Below are positions 7,646 through 16,175 of a stretch of DNA of 64,000 nucleotides, piece by piece. The stretch is from Flavobacterium flevense (GTDB taxonomy: Bacteria > Bacteroidota > Bacteroidia > Flavobacteriales > Flavobacteriaceae). The notes below the pieces were generated by a model that did not search any database, was not told the DNA's origin, and saw nothing but the letters and a program-made list of their open reading frames with translations. Numbering within the stretch: position 1 is the first letter of the stretch; the number at the start of each line of letters is the position of its first letter. The stretch spans positions 186,001 to 250,000 of the forward strand of contig NZ_FRCC01000006.1 of NCBI RefSeq assembly GCF_900142775.1, read 5' to 3'. The position numbers and the translations under genes were made by a program.

Positions 7646-8206
7646 TTAATAATACAATCTAAAGTCTAGAAATTTACAAAGCGCATAGTGTTTTTGATGC
7701 AATATTTCTACAATTTCAATCACATCATCTTCTTCCTGACACAAGCAAAAAAAGGCTTTGTCTAAATGAATACTATCTACTTTGCTGCATTTTGCACCAT
7801 AACCTGATAATGCTCTGGCACCCGTAATATCAAGAAAATACTGTGCTTCATCGGGAGTTAAATCCAGCTTTTTTTTATTCGAAAAATGAATTATTTTCCC
7901 TTTTAATTTCCCTTCAAAGAGTTCGGCGATTTCTTCAAAACTATAATAATAATCGTGTAAACGGATGTTGTTTTCCTGACCGGGCATTACTAAATAAATA
8001 ATTTCGTAATCCTTAAAATTGTGATCATCGTATAGTAAGGCACTCAGACTTTCTTCAAGTCCTTCAATAGTATCACAGGTTTTATGGATACTGGCAATGT
8101 GATAATCGAATGCCAGTTGTTCCAGATTTTTGACTACTTCGGTAATAGGATTAATTTCTATGTCAGGAACTCCTTCGAGACAAAAAATAAAGGACTCATT
8201 CAGCAT
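7646..8206 (-). CDS. Uncharacterised protein, possible degenerate CHAT/caspase-like (DUF6642-type) fold
   Basis: I do not recognise this 186-residue protein with certainty. The central pattern (IIYLVMPG, then EEIAELFEG, then GKIIHFSN, then ITGARALSGYG) follows the layout I recall for the DUF6642/CHAT-like group, where the matching strands read roughly YLAFHG and IIHFGSC and supply a His-Cys dyad. Here the His position is Met-Pro and the Cys position is Asn-Lys, so if the relationship holds the protein would be catalytically dead. It has no signal peptide or membrane helix. It precedes the LigT-like gene on the same strand, 10 bases apart. The start ATG at 8206 gives a normal-looking N terminus. 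Coding status is clear; the fold is a tentative inference. Confidence 0.5.
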   Translation of the reverse strand: MLNESFIFCLEGVPDIEINPITEVVKNLEQLAFDYHIASIHKTCDTIEGLEESLSALLYDDHNFKDYEIIYLVMPGQENNIRLHDYYYSFEEIAELFEGKLKGKIIHFSNKKKLDLTPDEAQYFLDITGARALSGYGAKCSKVDSIHLDKAFFCLCQEEDDVIEIVEILHQKHYALCKFLDFRLYY

Positions 8207-8379
8207 GCAGTTTAGTTTTTAAATTGTTTGAGTACTACAAATGTATCATTTTATTGAAACTCAATCTGTTCAAATGAGCAGTAATTTTATCTTTTTTAAG
8301 TCATTTGGAATAATTAATAAGGGTATTGGATGGATAAAATCAATAGCAATAGTAACTTTGTAATCCTAAAAATGAAGCT

Positions 8380-9408
8380 ATGAGACTTTCTATTCTGGAT
8401 TTATCGATTGTTCCAAAAAATGGTGACCGTCATCAGGCTTTAATGAATACCCTTGAAATAGCCAAACAGGCTGATGAATTGGGGTATACCCGTTTTTGGG
8501 TAGCAGAACATCATGCCACGGGAGCCGGAGCCGGACGTAGTCCCGAAGTGATGATGCCTTTTATTGCTGCTCATACCCGAAAGATTAAAGTGGGTTCAGG
8601 TGCAATATTGTTAAACCATTACAGCCCGTTTAAAGTGGCTGAAATTTTTAATAGTATGGAAGAATTGTTTCCGGGCAGGATAGATATGGGAATAGGAAGA
8701 GCATCAACGGGTACTATTAGCGATGTGGCTTTACAGCGCCATCGTTCAGTTAGTGTTAAAAAAGGGGATGATTCTAAAAATCAGATAGTAGAACTACTGA
8801 ATTGGATGCATCAGAATTTTGAAGAAGAAAATCCGTTTTCGGAAATAAAATCCCATAATAATGGAACTTTACCTGATTTCTGGTTGTTAGGTTCCAGCTC
8901 TTGGAGTTCAAAAACGGCTGCACATCTGGGCTTGAGATATGTTTTTGCAGGATTTATTAATCCGGCTATGTCTTTTAATATTGCACAAAATTACCATCAG
9001 GAGTTTAAGGCTTCTGATAATTCCGGAAAACAAAAACCAGAATTAATGTTAGCACTTAATGTTTTTGCTGCCGAAACAGAGGAAGAAGCACACCGAATGA
9101 CTGCTCCTTTTCAGTTATTTGAATATCGGTTAAAAACCGAAGGAGATACTCAGAGTTTGTTAGAAGACGAAGAAACGGCACTGGCAATATTAGGCAACAG
9201 ATTTCGTTCGCCTGAAATTAACCTGATTGATCCCAGACAACCACCGCGGTTTTTAGCAGCAACTCCTGATAAGTTATATGATTGGATCAATAAGATTGCT
9301 GCAGTTTTTGGAGCTAATGAGATTATGATACAAACTATCACCGGTAACCATCAGGCTCGTTTAAAATCACATCAGTTACTGGCAGATGTATTTTTGAAAA
9401 ATACTTAG
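8380..9408 (+). CDS. Luciferase-like (LLM) flavin-dependent oxidoreductase
   Basis: A 342-residue TIM-barrel protein of the bacterial luciferase-like group, in the branch often annotated 'MsnO8 family LLM oxidoreductase'. Typical segments are RFWVAEHH near the N terminus, VGSGAILLNHYSPFKVAE, and PGRIDMGIGRA. These enzymes use reduced flavin and O2, or deazaflavin, on varied organic substrates; the substrate here is unknown. Its stop codon overlaps the first bases of the dispersed repeat element at 9406-9515. The next gene, a nitroreductase-like flavoprotein at 9577 on the same strand, might supply reduced flavin, but the repeat between them makes co-transcription uncertain. Confidence 0.85.
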   Translation: MRLSILDLSIVPKNGDRHQALMNTLEIAKQADELGYTRFWVAEHHATGAGAGRSPEVMMPFIAAHTRKIKVGSGAILLNHYSPFKVAEIFNSMEELFPGRIDMGIGRASTGTISDVALQRHRSVSVKKGDDSKNQIVELLNWMHQNFEEENPFSEIKSHNNGTLPDFWLLGSSSWSSKTAAHLGLRYVFAGFINPAMSFNIAQNYHQEFKASDNSGKQKPELMLALNVFAAETEEEAHRMTAPFQLFEYRLKTEGDTQSLLEDEETALAILGNRFRSPEINLIDPRQPPRFLAATPDKLYDWINKIAAVFGANEIMIQTITGNHQARLKSHQLLADVFLKNT

Positions 9409-9515
9409 AGCCTGTATAAAATTCATCAAAATTAATTCCCCGACCCTAAAGGGTGTAATTTCGATGAATTTGGAATAAAATTTCCACTCTTTTAGGGTTG
9501 GGAAAAGATTTTTAA
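9406..9515 (+). repeat. Dispersed palindromic intergenic repeat, copy 1
   Basis: Starting at TAGAGCCTGTATAAA, which includes the stop codon of the preceding gene, this element contains ATTCATCAAAATTAATT, a CCCTAAAGGGTGTAATT core and a second TTTTAGGGTTGGGAAAAGA arm. A second copy lies in inverted orientation at 25381-25485. The arms ATTCATC.AAATTA and TAATTTCGATGAAT within it can fold back on each other, so it may form an RNA hairpin. It carries no coding sequence. It looks like a REP- or MITE-like element. Confidence 0.75.
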
Positions 9516-9576
9516 ATAAAATCTAAACCAGTCCTTAGAATTAAAAATATATTAATAACCCGCTTAAATAAGAAAT

Positions 9577-10179
9577 ATGAATCCGTTAGAATTAGCCCAA
9601 ATACGATATTCTGCTAAAAAATTTGACAGCAGTAAAAAAATACCTCAGGAAATTATTGATGATCTTAAGGAAATTCTGCGTCTTGCACCATCCTCTATAA
9701 ACATACAGCCTTGGAAATTTACCTTTGTTCAAAATCCGGAGATTAAAGAAAAACTGGCTGCTGTTTCGATGCACAATGTTGAAAAAGTAAATCAGGCAGC
9801 TTTAGTTGTTGTATTTAGTGTAGCTGATGATTTAGATGCTTTTCAGGATGTAGTCAATAGTGGTGTGTTATCAGACAGGCATAGGGACTGGTATAACAGC
9901 CTGAGGAAAAACATGCCCGAAGCAGATTTAAAATCATGGATGGCAAAGCAGGTTTATATTGCTTTGGGTGTCGGGTTAAACGCTTCAATAGCCTTAGGTC
10001 TGGATGCAACTCCGATGGAAGGAATAGAAACGGATAAATACGCTGCTATTTTAAATATGACTACTTATAAACCACTTTTTGCTATGGCTGTAGGTTATGC
10101 AGCAGCAGACGATCACAACCGACTTGAAGTTACCCCTAAATCCAGACGACCTTTGGACGATGTAATCGAAAGTATCTAG
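9577..10179 (+). CDS. NAD(P)H-dependent nitroreductase-family flavoprotein (NfsB-like)
   Basis: A 200-residue protein with nitroreductase-family features: the N-terminal RYSAKKFD arginine/lysine region for FMN binding, LRLAPSSINIQPWKF, AVGYAAADD near the end, and terminal KSRRPLDDVI. The length and motifs match the NfsB/dihydropteridine-reductase-like branch, homodimeric FMN enzymes that reduce nitroaromatics, quinones or flavins with NAD(P)H. It has no signal peptide. It is the last gene before the polysaccharide locus and appears unrelated to it. The family assignment is firm; the natural substrate is unknown. Confidence 0.88.
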   Translation: MNPLELAQIRYSAKKFDSSKKIPQEIIDDLKEILRLAPSSINIQPWKFTFVQNPEIKEKLAAVSMHNVEKVNQAALVVVFSVADDLDAFQDVVNSGVLSDRHRDWYNSLRKNMPEADLKSWMAKQVYIALGVGLNASIALGLDATPMEGIETDKYAAILNMTTYKPLFAMAVGYAAADDHNRLEVTPKSRRPLDDVIESI

Positions 10180-10325
10180 GTTTATGAATCTGAAATCTAT
10201 TTCATATAAATAAAGTAGCTTATAATATTAGTTGTTTTTACGTAGTTTAATCCTTTTTTTTTCTAATAAAATCAGCATTATTTTATTAATGATAAAAAAT
10301 AATGCTTTTTTTTATCAAAAAAATG

Positions 10326-10354
10326 CAACCGATTGTGTAAATTTTGTATGTTTG
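10326..10354 (+). promoter_or_regulatory. Putative promoter with LacI-type operator ahead of the GH95 unit
   Basis: CAACCGATTGT at 10326-10336 is a CG-centred palindrome-like site matching the core CAAYCGRTTG found elsewhere in this locus. TATGTTTG at 10347-10354 fits the Bacteroidetes -7 consensus TAnnTTTG. The operator lies where the -33 element would be, consistent with a repressor blocking sigma binding. It is the only good promoter seen upstream of the run of enzyme genes starting at 10825. Confidence 0.6.
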
Positions 10355-10707
10355 TAATATTAAATTTTACTGCGTTTCAATTGGGGAGATATTATTTTCT
10401 TTAAAGAATATAAAAAGAGATACAGAGTTTGATATTTATTAACCAACTAAATAATATTTATGACGAACTTTTATTTTTAAAAGTAAATCAAAGCCTATAG
10501 GGTATTTCTGCTTTTTTGTTTTGATGTATGTTTTGCATACGCCACAGCAGGTAATCAGAACTATTGAGGCTTATCATTAGTCCAGTACCACAGGGTCAGA
10601 TAGTAAGATATTTTATTAATCCCAATAAAAAAACACGAGCGATCTTTTCTATTGGTATTAATTTCTTTTAATAAATGTGTGTTTTAGTTAGTATTTTTTG
10701 GTTTTTT
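10355..10707 (+). other. Long untranslated leader upstream of the GH95 gene
   Basis: No open frame of useful size occurs here. It contains AACCAACTAAATAATATTT followed by a six-codon frame (ATG at 10460, stop at 10478), and AAAGCCTAT, which also occurs in the leader of the susC gene near 48090. Some short inverted repeats are present. If transcription starts near 10360 the leader is over 400 bases long and ends in the hairpin at 10708. An attenuator or small RNA is possible but not shown. Confidence 0.4.
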
Positions 10708-10747
10708 TAAAGTCGGGAGCTGGTTACTCCCGACTTAAATTTTTTTG
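10708..10747 (+). terminator. Intrinsic terminator or attenuator hairpin inside the GH95 leader
   Basis: TAAGTCGGGAG-type arms (AAAGTCGGGAG and CTCCCGACTTA) pair around a seven-base loop. The stem is GC-rich for this genome and is followed by AAATTTTTTT. It lies 78 bases before the GH95 start, downstream of the promoter at 10347. It is therefore either the end of a short leader transcript or an attenuator that must be read through. Confidence 0.75.
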
Positions 10748-10824
10748 CCTTTTTTTATAAGTGTTTTAGTAACACGTATAAATAAAGGATATATTAGCTT
10801 AAAGCAAAAGTGATAAAAAAAAAT

Positions 10825-13284
10825 ATGAAAAAAATAGTAGTACTTAATTTCTTTATAGGGCTTTCGTTCATTTATTCTCAGGATACTACCAGACTTAAAC
10901 TTTGGTATAATGAACCTGCGGGTAAAACTTGGGAAAATGCTTTGCCTATAGGTAATGGCTTTTTAGGTGCTATGGTGTATGGCAATGTTGAGCAGGAAAT
11001 TATCCAGCTGAATGAAAATACAGTATGGAGTGGAGGACCTAATAGAAATGATAATCCAACTGCTTTAGCTGCTTTACCGGAAATTAGAAAAATGATTTTT
11101 GATGGAAAACATAAGGATGCTGAAAAATTAGCCAATGATAAATTTATTTCAAAGAAGTCTCACGGACAGATGTTTCAGCCAGTAGGAAGTCTTAATTTGA
11201 ATTTTGAAGGACACGATACATATTCTGATTACAAGCGAGAACTTAATATAGAAAACGCCATTTCTAAAACCAGTTATAAAGTTGATGGTGTAACTTATAC
11301 AAGAGAAGCTTTTGTTTCATTTTCAGAAAGAGTGATAGTGATTCATCTTACAGCAGATAAAAAAGGGAGTATTTCATTTAATGCAAGTTATACTTCGCCT
11401 CATAAAATTAAAAACTTTGCAGTAAGCAATTCAAAAGATCTTGAAATTACAGGAACTACCAGTGATCATGAAGGAATAAAAAGTTTGGTAAATTTTAAAG
11501 GTATAAGCCGTATAAAATTAAATAACGGAAAATTAGAGAAAAATGATAATTCTCTTATTGTAAAAAATGCCGATGCGGCTACTATTTTTATATCAATAGC
11601 TACAAATTTCAATAATTATAATGATGTTAGCGGAAATGAAGCAAAACGTGCCGCTGATTATATGAATTCTGCTTTTGGGAAATCGTATGAAACAATTAAA
11701 AAGAAACACATTGCTGCTTATCAAAAGTATTTCAATCGGGTTAAATTAGATTTAGGAACTACTCCGGCAGCTGATTTACCAACAGACGAGCGTTTGAAAA
11801 ATTTCAGAAGTACTAATGATCCACAATTTGTAGCATTATATTACCAGTATGGTCGCTATTTATTGATATCCTCTTCACAGCCTGGTGGACAACCGGCTAA
11901 TTTACAGGGGATTTGGAATAACAGTCTTACTCCGGCATGGGACAGTAAATACACGATTAATATCAATGCGGAAATGAATTATTGGCCTGCCGAAAAAACC
12001 AATCTTTCAGAATTGCATCAGCCTTTTTTACAAATGGTAAAAGACTTAGCGGTTACGGGACAGGAAACTGCTAAAACCATGTATGGAACAAGAGGATGGA
12101 TGGCACATCATAATACTGATATTTGGCGAGCTACCGGTGCAGTAGATGGCGCTTTCTGGGGATTGTGGACTGCTGGTGGCGGTTGGGCAAGTCAACACTT
12201 ATGGGAACATTATCTTTATAAAGGAGATAAAGAATATTTAGCATCTATATATCCTGTACTAAAAGGTGCAGCTTTATTTTATGTGGATTTTTTGGTAGAA
12301 CATCCTAAATACAAATGGATGGTTGTAAATCCCGGGAATTCTCCTGAAAATGCTCCGCAAGCTCATAATGGTTCCTCGCTTGATGCGGGAACAACAATGG
12401 ATAACCAAATCGTTTATGATGTTTTTTCAACTACAATTCGCGCAGCACAAATTTTAAAAGAAGATGCTACTTTAATAGATACACTGAAACAGTTACGCAG
12501 CCGATTGGCTCCTATGCATGTGGGAAAACACAATCAGCTTCAGGAATGGCTGGATGATATTGATGATCCTAAAGACAATCATCGTCACGTTTCTCATCTT
12601 TACGGATTGTTTCCATCTAATCAAATTTCGGCATATAAGACCCCTGAATTGTTTGCTGCTTCCAAAAATACTTTGCTTCACCGTGGCGATGTATCCACGG
12701 GTTGGAGTATGGGCTGGAAAATTAACTGGTGGGCAAAATTGCAAGATGGAAATCATGCTTACTCACTTATTAAAAATCAACTAACACCTTTAGGAGTAAA
12801 CAAAGGAGGCGGGGGAACCTATAATAATCTTTTTGATGCACATCCGCCATTTCAGATTGATGGAAATTTTGGATGTACTTCGGGAATTACTGAAATGTTA
12901 GTTCAAAGTTCAGATGGAGCTATTCATTTGCTTCCCGCTTTGCCTGATGTTTGGTCAGAAGGAAATATTCAAGGAATACGCGCCAGAGGAGGATTTGAAA
13001 TTGTTGAAATGCAATGGAAAGATGCTAAACTTACTAAATTAGTTGTCAAATCAGCATTAGGTGGGAATTTAAGATTGCGTTTGCCAAATGATATGAAACA
13101 AAAATCAGGTGCTGAATTAGTAATGGCAAATGGAGAAAATCCGAATCCCTTTTATTTTGTTGATGAAACGGCAGCAGCCATTATATCTGATAAATCTACT
13201 ATAAAGCCACTTGAACTTAAACCTACCGTTTTAGTTGATATTGCAACAAAAAAAGGAAGTGTTTATACCTTAGTTAGTAAATAA
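10825..13284 (+). CDS. GH95 glycoside hydrolase, probable alpha-L-galactosidase
   Basis: A 819-residue secreted GH95 enzyme. The ATG at 10825 opens a signal peptide ending near FIYSQ; a GTG 15 bases upstream is less likely. The order is N-terminal beta-sandwich, (alpha/alpha)6 barrel and C-terminal beta-domain. Catalytic positions fit Bifidobacterium AfcA: Asn379/Asn381 in TININAEMNYW, Glu508 in NPGNSPENAP, and Asp679 in IDGNFG. The residue two before the first catalytic Asn is Thr377. As I recall, AfcA alpha-fucosidase has His419 there, while the Bacteroides ovatus alpha-L-galactosidase BACOVA_03438 has Thr. Removal of alpha-L-galactose from glucuronoarabinoxylan side chains is therefore the best prediction, with alpha-L-fucosidase as the alternative. 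It is the first gene of the enzyme run. Confidence 0.88.
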   Translation: MKKIVVLNFFIGLSFIYSQDTTRLKLWYNEPAGKTWENALPIGNGFLGAMVYGNVEQEIIQLNENTVWSGGPNRNDNPTALAALPEIRKMIFDGKHKDAEKLANDKFISKKSHGQMFQPVGSLNLNFEGHDTYSDYKRELNIENAISKTSYKVDGVTYTREAFVSFSERVIVIHLTADKKGSISFNASYTSPHKIKNFAVSNSKDLEITGTTSDHEGIKSLVNFKGISRIKLNNGKLEKNDNSLIVKNADAATIFISIATNFNNYNDVSGNEAKRAADYMNSAFGKSYETIKKKHIAAYQKYFNRVKLDLGTTPAADLPTDERLKNFRSTNDPQFVALYYQYGRYLLISSSQPGGQPANLQGIWNNSLTPAWDSKYTININAEMNYWPAEKTNLSELHQPFLQMVKDLAVTGQETAKTMYGTRGWMAHHNTDIWRATGAVDGAFWGLWTAGGGWASQHLWEHYLYKGDKEYLASIYPVLKGAALFYVDFLVEHPKYKWMVVNPGNSPENAPQAHNGSSLDAGTTMDNQIVYDVFSTTIRAAQILKEDATLIDTLKQLRSRLAPMHVGKHNQLQEWLDDIDDPKDNHRHVSHLYGLFPSNQISAYKTPELFAASKNTLLHRGDVSTGWSMGWKINWWAKLQDGNHAYSLIKNQLTPLGVNKGGGGTYNNLFDAHPPFQIDGNFGCTSGITEMLVQSSDGAIHLLPALPDVWSEGNIQGIRARGGFEIVEMQWKDAKLTKLVVKSALGGNLRLRLPNDMKQKSGAELVMANGENPNPFYFVDETAAAIISDKSTIKPLELKPTVLVDIATKKGSVYTLVSK

Positions 13285-13317
13285 AACAATTTTATAAAAT
13301 TCTAAAATAGAACTCAA

Positions 13318-14151
13318 ATGAAAAAAAAATTAAATCTGTTTTTTGCTTTCTCCCTATTATTTTTTGGAACAAATACATTTGCACAAAATCCTAAATTTCA
13401 TATTTATCTGTGTTTAGGACAGTCTAATATGGAAGGTTATGCTAAAATTGAACCTCAGGATACAGTAGTAAACAAACGTTTTCAGGTTTTAGAGGCTGTA
13501 AATTGTGATAATCTGAACAGAAAAAAAGGACAATGGTACACGGCAGTTCCACCTTTGAGTCGTTGTACTACAGGACTTACCCCATCAGATTATTTTGGAA
13601 GAGAAATGATTGCTAATTTACCAGATGATGTAAAAGTAGGTGTTATCAATGTAGCTGTAGGTGGCTGTAAAATAGAACTTTTTGACAAAGATAAGTATGA
13701 GGAATATGTGAGTACTTCTCCAAATTGGCTAAAATCAACAGTGGCTCAATACGATGGAAATCCGTATGCCAGACTGGTAGAAATGGCTAAAATCGCTCAG
13801 AAAGACGGAGTAATAAAAGGGATTTTATTGCATCAGGGAGAATCGAATACAGGTGATACACTTTGGACAAAAAAAGTAAAAATAGTGTATGATAATTTAT
13901 TGAAAGATTTAAATCTGAAAGCAGCATCTATGCCTTTATTGGCAGGAGAAGTAGTGCATGCAGACCAAAATGGAGTATGTGCAAGTATGAATAAAATAAT
14001 TGCCACTTTGCCACAAACAATTCCAAATTCTTATGTGGTTTCTTCCAGTGGATGTCCTGATGGACCAGATAATCTTCATTTTACAGCTGAAGGATACAGA
14101 ATGTTAGGAAAACGATATGCATCAAAGATGCTTGAGGTGTTAAAGAAGTAG
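13318..14151 (+). CDS. CE6-type acetylxylan esterase (SASA/SGNH fold)
   Basis: This 277-residue protein has a cleavable signal peptide ending near TNTFAQ. The catalytic Ser lies in GQSNMEG at about residues 40-46, with HQGES in the middle and the late Asp/His block DNLHFTAEGYR. This arrangement is that of carbohydrate esterase family 6 and the sialate O-acetylesterase domain. CE6 enzymes remove acetyl groups from xylan. The start ATG is 33 bases after the GH95 stop, in the same transcription unit. A periplasmic location is likely because there is no lipobox. A sialate esterase is unlikely in this neighbourhood. Confident in family; substrate inferred. Confidence 0.85.
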   Translation: MKKKLNLFFAFSLLFFGTNTFAQNPKFHIYLCLGQSNMEGYAKIEPQDTVVNKRFQVLEAVNCDNLNRKKGQWYTAVPPLSRCTTGLTPSDYFGREMIANLPDDVKVGVINVAVGGCKIELFDKDKYEEYVSTSPNWLKSTVAQYDGNPYARLVEMAKIAQKDGVIKGILLHQGESNTGDTLWTKKVKIVYDNLLKDLNLKAASMPLLAGEVVHADQNGVCASMNKIIATLPQTIPNSYVVSSSGCPDGPDNLHFTAEGYRMLGKRYASKMLEVLKK

Positions 14152-14219
14152 CATAATTTATTTTGTTGCTAAAGAATACCCGATTTTCAATCAAAAATTA
14201 AAATGAATCACTTAGAACC

Positions 14220-16157
14220 ATGAAGTTAAAAAATATTTTACTGTCTTTTATAGTACTTAGCTTTTGCCAGTCGTGGTCGCAAAAAATAGTTGTACAGTCT
14301 CCCAATAAAAAAAATGTGGTAGCACTATATGCTATGGATTCCAATAATAAAGGAGAATGGTATTTGAAAATATCTCAGCAAACAGATAAAAATACAACTG
14401 AAATACTTCCAAAGGTAAGTTTAGGAATATCAAGAAGTGATCAGGATTTTTCAAAAGAGCTTCTTTTTTTAAAAGCAACGAAACCTAAATTGGTAAAAGA
14501 ACATTATGAACTTCCTTTTGGTAAAAAGTTAGTGCGGGATAATGAAGCCAATGAAGTTGTTGTTTCGTTTGAAAATCCCGGGAAAGCCAAATTAAATCTA
14601 ATTATAAGAGCGTATAATGACGGAGCTACCTTTAGATATGAATTTCCTGAAAAAAAAGGTTCTTATGTAGTTAATGATGAATTCACGGCTTACCAAATAC
14701 CAAAAGACAGTAAACGATGGTTGGAAAAATGGAATACAGCTAATGAGGGTTTATATGCGGAGTCCAGTGACGATAAAATAGTACAACAAGAGTGGTGTTA
14801 TCCGGCATTATTTAATTCATCGGATAAATCATGTTGGTTTCTTTTACATGAGGCCGATTTAGATCGTAATTATTGCGGTACAAAACTAAGTAATACAAAA
14901 GACAGTAATATTTACAAACTTACTTTTCCTGATCCAAAAGACGGCAGAGGTACAGGAGAACCAAAACCAAGTATTTCACTGCCATGGCAGTCGCCTTGGA
15001 GAGTAATTAGTATGGGTAGTTTAGCTGATATTGTTGAGAGTACATTGGTTGAAGATGTGTCAACTCCCACTCGTTTTAAAACGACTGACTGGATAAAACC
15101 CGGTAAAGTATCCTGGAATTACTGGTCCAGTAATCACGGAACTAAAGATTTTAAAACGGTATGTGAGTTTGCTGATTTAGCAGTTGCAATGAAGTGGCCT
15201 TATACGCTTTTAGACTGGGAATGGGATGGAATGACGAATGGTGGGAATCTGGAAGATGCCTTAAAGTATATTCATTCTAAAGGTGTAAAACCATTGATGT
15301 GGTATAATTCAGGAGGCGATCATACCTGGGTTTCATCTACTCCAAAAGACAGAATGCTTACTCATAAAAACAGGGTTGAAGAATTTACTAAACTTAAGAA
15401 ATTAGGCGTAGTTGGGGTTAAAATTGATTTTTTCGAAAGTGAAAAACAGAATATGATTCAATATTATCTAAATATATTAGAAGATGCTGCTCAATTTGAG
15501 ATGATGGTCTATTTTCATGGTTGTATTGTTCCCAGAGGTTGGTCGAGAACTTATCCTAATTTAATGACCTATGAGGGAGTACGTGGTGCAGAATGGTATA
15601 ATAATGTTCCGGAATTTACTAATACAGCACCAGAACATAACACTATTTTACCTTTTACGCGAAATGTTGTAGGAGCCATGGATTATACTCCTGTTACTTT
15701 TACTAATTCTCAATATCCACATATTACTTCTTATGGACATGAGTTGGCTCTTTCAGTACTTTTTGAATCGCCTTTGCAACATTTGGCAGACAGACCGGAA
15801 GGATATTATGAATTACCAAATGAAGCTAAAAATTTCCTGAAAGAAGTACCTACATCGTGGGATGACACGAAACTTATTGACGGTTATCCCGGTCAGGAAG
15901 TAACTATGGCGCGTAAAAAAGGGGCTAACTGGTACATTGGTGGGATTAGTGCTTCTGAGCGAAAGGAAATAACAAAAAAAATCAAATTGGAATTTTTAGC
16001 AGAGGGAGTAAATTATCAAGCCGTTTTAATTGCTGATGGCAAACATGATAAGGCTTTTTCTTCAAAGACTATGGTAGTAAATAAAAATGCAACTATTGAC
16101 GTAAAATTACTTCGTAGAGGTGGTTTTGCAGTTTCTTTGATTCCAATACAAAACTAA
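14220..16157 (+). CDS. GH97 retaining alpha-galactosidase-type glycoside hydrolase
   Basis: A 645-residue secreted GH97 enzyme with signal peptide ending near SWSQ, an N-terminal beta-sandwich (about 20-280), a TIM barrel (about 280-560) and a C-terminal beta-domain. Asp403 in VKIDFF is the nucleophile position and Glu458 in RGAEW the acid/base. The 55-residue spacing equals that of D415/E470 in Bacteroides thetaiotaomicron BtGH97b, a retaining alpha-galactosidase. Inverting SusB-type alpha-glucosidases lack that Asp, so a starch role is unlikely. GH97 also contains beta-L-arabinopyranosidases, and either activity would suit a decorated xylan. It lies 68 bases after the CE6 gene. A second GH97 at 33647 has the same arrangement. 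Confidence 0.88.
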   Translation: MKLKNILLSFIVLSFCQSWSQKIVVQSPNKKNVVALYAMDSNNKGEWYLKISQQTDKNTTEILPKVSLGISRSDQDFSKELLFLKATKPKLVKEHYELPFGKKLVRDNEANEVVVSFENPGKAKLNLIIRAYNDGATFRYEFPEKKGSYVVNDEFTAYQIPKDSKRWLEKWNTANEGLYAESSDDKIVQQEWCYPALFNSSDKSCWFLLHEADLDRNYCGTKLSNTKDSNIYKLTFPDPKDGRGTGEPKPSISLPWQSPWRVISMGSLADIVESTLVEDVSTPTRFKTTDWIKPGKVSWNYWSSNHGTKDFKTVCEFADLAVAMKWPYTLLDWEWDGMTNGGNLEDALKYIHSKGVKPLMWYNSGGDHTWVSSTPKDRMLTHKNRVEEFTKLKKLGVVGVKIDFFESEKQNMIQYYLNILEDAAQFEMMVYFHGCIVPRGWSRTYPNLMTYEGVRGAEWYNNVPEFTNTAPEHNTILPFTRNVVGAMDYTPVTFTNSQYPHITSYGHELALSVLFESPLQHLADRPEGYYELPNEAKNFLKEVPTSWDDTKLIDGYPGQEVTMARKKGANWYIGGISASERKEITKKIKLEFLAEGVNYQAVLIADGKHDKAFSSKTMVVNKNATIDVKLLRRGGFAVSLIPIQN

Positions 16158-16175
16158 CATTTTAAGAATATTTAT

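Noticed and set aside
9406..9515. Insertion sequence
   Set aside because: The element is only about 110 bases, has no transposase and no obvious target duplication; it fits a small palindromic repeat better.
14220..16157. SusB-type starch alpha-glucosidase
   Set aside because: The retaining-type Asp nucleophile is present and the locus has no GH13 or starch-type SusCD genes.
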